The notes below the pieces were generated by a model. That model had not been told where the DNA came from. It saw only the letters and a program-made list of their open reading frames with translations, and made no database searches. Below are positions 5,894-6,154 of a stretch of DNA of 6,154 bases, piece by piece. The position numbers were made by a program, and so were the translations under genes. Origin of the DNA: Hungatella sp. UBA5982 (lineage in GTDB: Bacteria; Bacillota; Clostridia; Lachnospirales; Lachnospiraceae); NCBI GenBank assembly GCA_002429965.1, contig DJBG01000240.1, positions 1,536-7,689 of the forward strand, read 5' to 3'. Position 1 is the stretch's first letter. Every line of letters starts with the position of its first letter.

Positions 5894-6154
5894 TTATGAA
5901 GGCATAAGCAACGTTTTTTGGCCTTTCTTTTCCATGTCAACTGTTTTCCATGATACCAGCAGCAACACACATACCATCCAGATCGCCTTTTCCCCAATCC
6001 AGACGGACAGACCGCCTCCTATAAGTGCTCCGGAGAAAAAAGCTGTCAGGATTCCGGTGTAATGGTATGCCCTTTTCCGGCACACCTCGTTCTTTCTCAC
6101 AAAGCCTTCATAATACATTTCCGCACAGGAACGCATATTTCCCGTACAAAAGAC
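5894..6154 (-). CDS. YoaK/DUF1275 family membrane protein, C-terminal part (cut by window edge)
   Basis: The last 86 residues of a gene that starts beyond base 6154. The visible part opens with VFCTGNMRSCAE, matching the conserved CTGN-(L/M)-RS motif of the DUF1275/YoaK family, followed by a loop with basic residues (VRKNEVCRKRAYHY). Two hydrophobic segments, TGILTAFFSGALIGGGLSVW and AIWMVCVLLLVSW, come next, and a short charged tail ends at the TAA at 5896-5894. Family members are small integral membrane proteins of about 220-250 residues with six or so membrane segments and no established function. The padR promoter lies about 80 bases downstream, so read-through is possible, but padR has its own strong promoter. 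A small hairpin (CAGTG, four bases, CACTG, 5879-5892) follows the stop but lacks a T-run. Confidence 0.85.
   Translation of the reverse strand, partial: VFCTGNMRSCAEMYYEGFVRKNEVCRKRAYHYTGILTAFFSGALIGGGLSVWIGEKAIWMVCVLLLVSWKTVDMEKKGQKTLLMPS

Noticed and set aside
1..6154. CRISPR arrays, tRNA or rRNA genes, insertion sequence transposases
   Set aside because: No regularly spaced repeats, tRNA-like cloverleaf or transposase motifs were seen on either strand.

Overview
The window looks like chromosomal DNA of a low-to-moderate GC Firmicute, most likely a Clostridia member of the Lachnospiraceae / Lacrimispora-Clostridium saccharolyticum type. This rests on strong AGGAGG-type ribosome binding sites, a TTG start, AT-rich gaps, the gene order radical SAM (TIGR03960) - TIGR03936/DUF2344 - RNase E/G, and a remnant of a CUT1-type sugar ABC ATPase. 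The genus assignment is inference. All recognisable genes lie on the minus strand, so transcription runs from right to left.

Layout, right to left in transcription order. (1) 5894-6154: C-terminal end of a YoaK/DUF1275 membrane protein, cut by the window edge. (2) 5766-5815: a textbook promoter (TTGACA, 17 bp, TATAAT) overlaid by two nearly identical 21-bp palindromes. (3) 5399-5740: a small PadR-family repressor, overlapping by 14 nt (4) 3898-5412: a polytopic membrane protein with an N-terminal permease-prefix (DUF1700/HAAS-like) domain and a divergent FtsW/RodA/SpoVE (SEDS)-like body. (5) 3528-3897: a non-coding gap with two promoter-like elements and a hairpin plus T-rich tract, pointing towards (6) 3102-3527: a decayed MalK/UgpC/MsmX-type ATPase pseudogene. 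(7) 2757-3101: a gap holding a 54-nt dyad and no convincing gene. (8) 897-2756: B12-binding-domain radical SAM protein. (9) 197-907: its partner TIGR03936/DUF2344 protein. (10) 1-204: the N-terminal 68 residues of RNase E/G.

How the genes work together: genes 8-10 overlap stop-to-start (11 nt and 8 nt), each with a good internal Shine-Dalgarno sequence, and form one translationally coupled operon of the RNA processing / ribosome neighbourhood seen in many Clostridia. The PadR and SEDS-like genes form a second, self-regulated two-gene operon: PadR very probably binds the double operator over its own promoter and controls the membrane protein. That operon is the most interesting part of the window, because a SEDS-type fold carrying a PadR-associated prefix domain suggests an inducible, specialised cell-envelope function. 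The function itself is not shown by the sequence. The ABC remnant is dead DNA, probably a leftover of a sugar-uptake locus.
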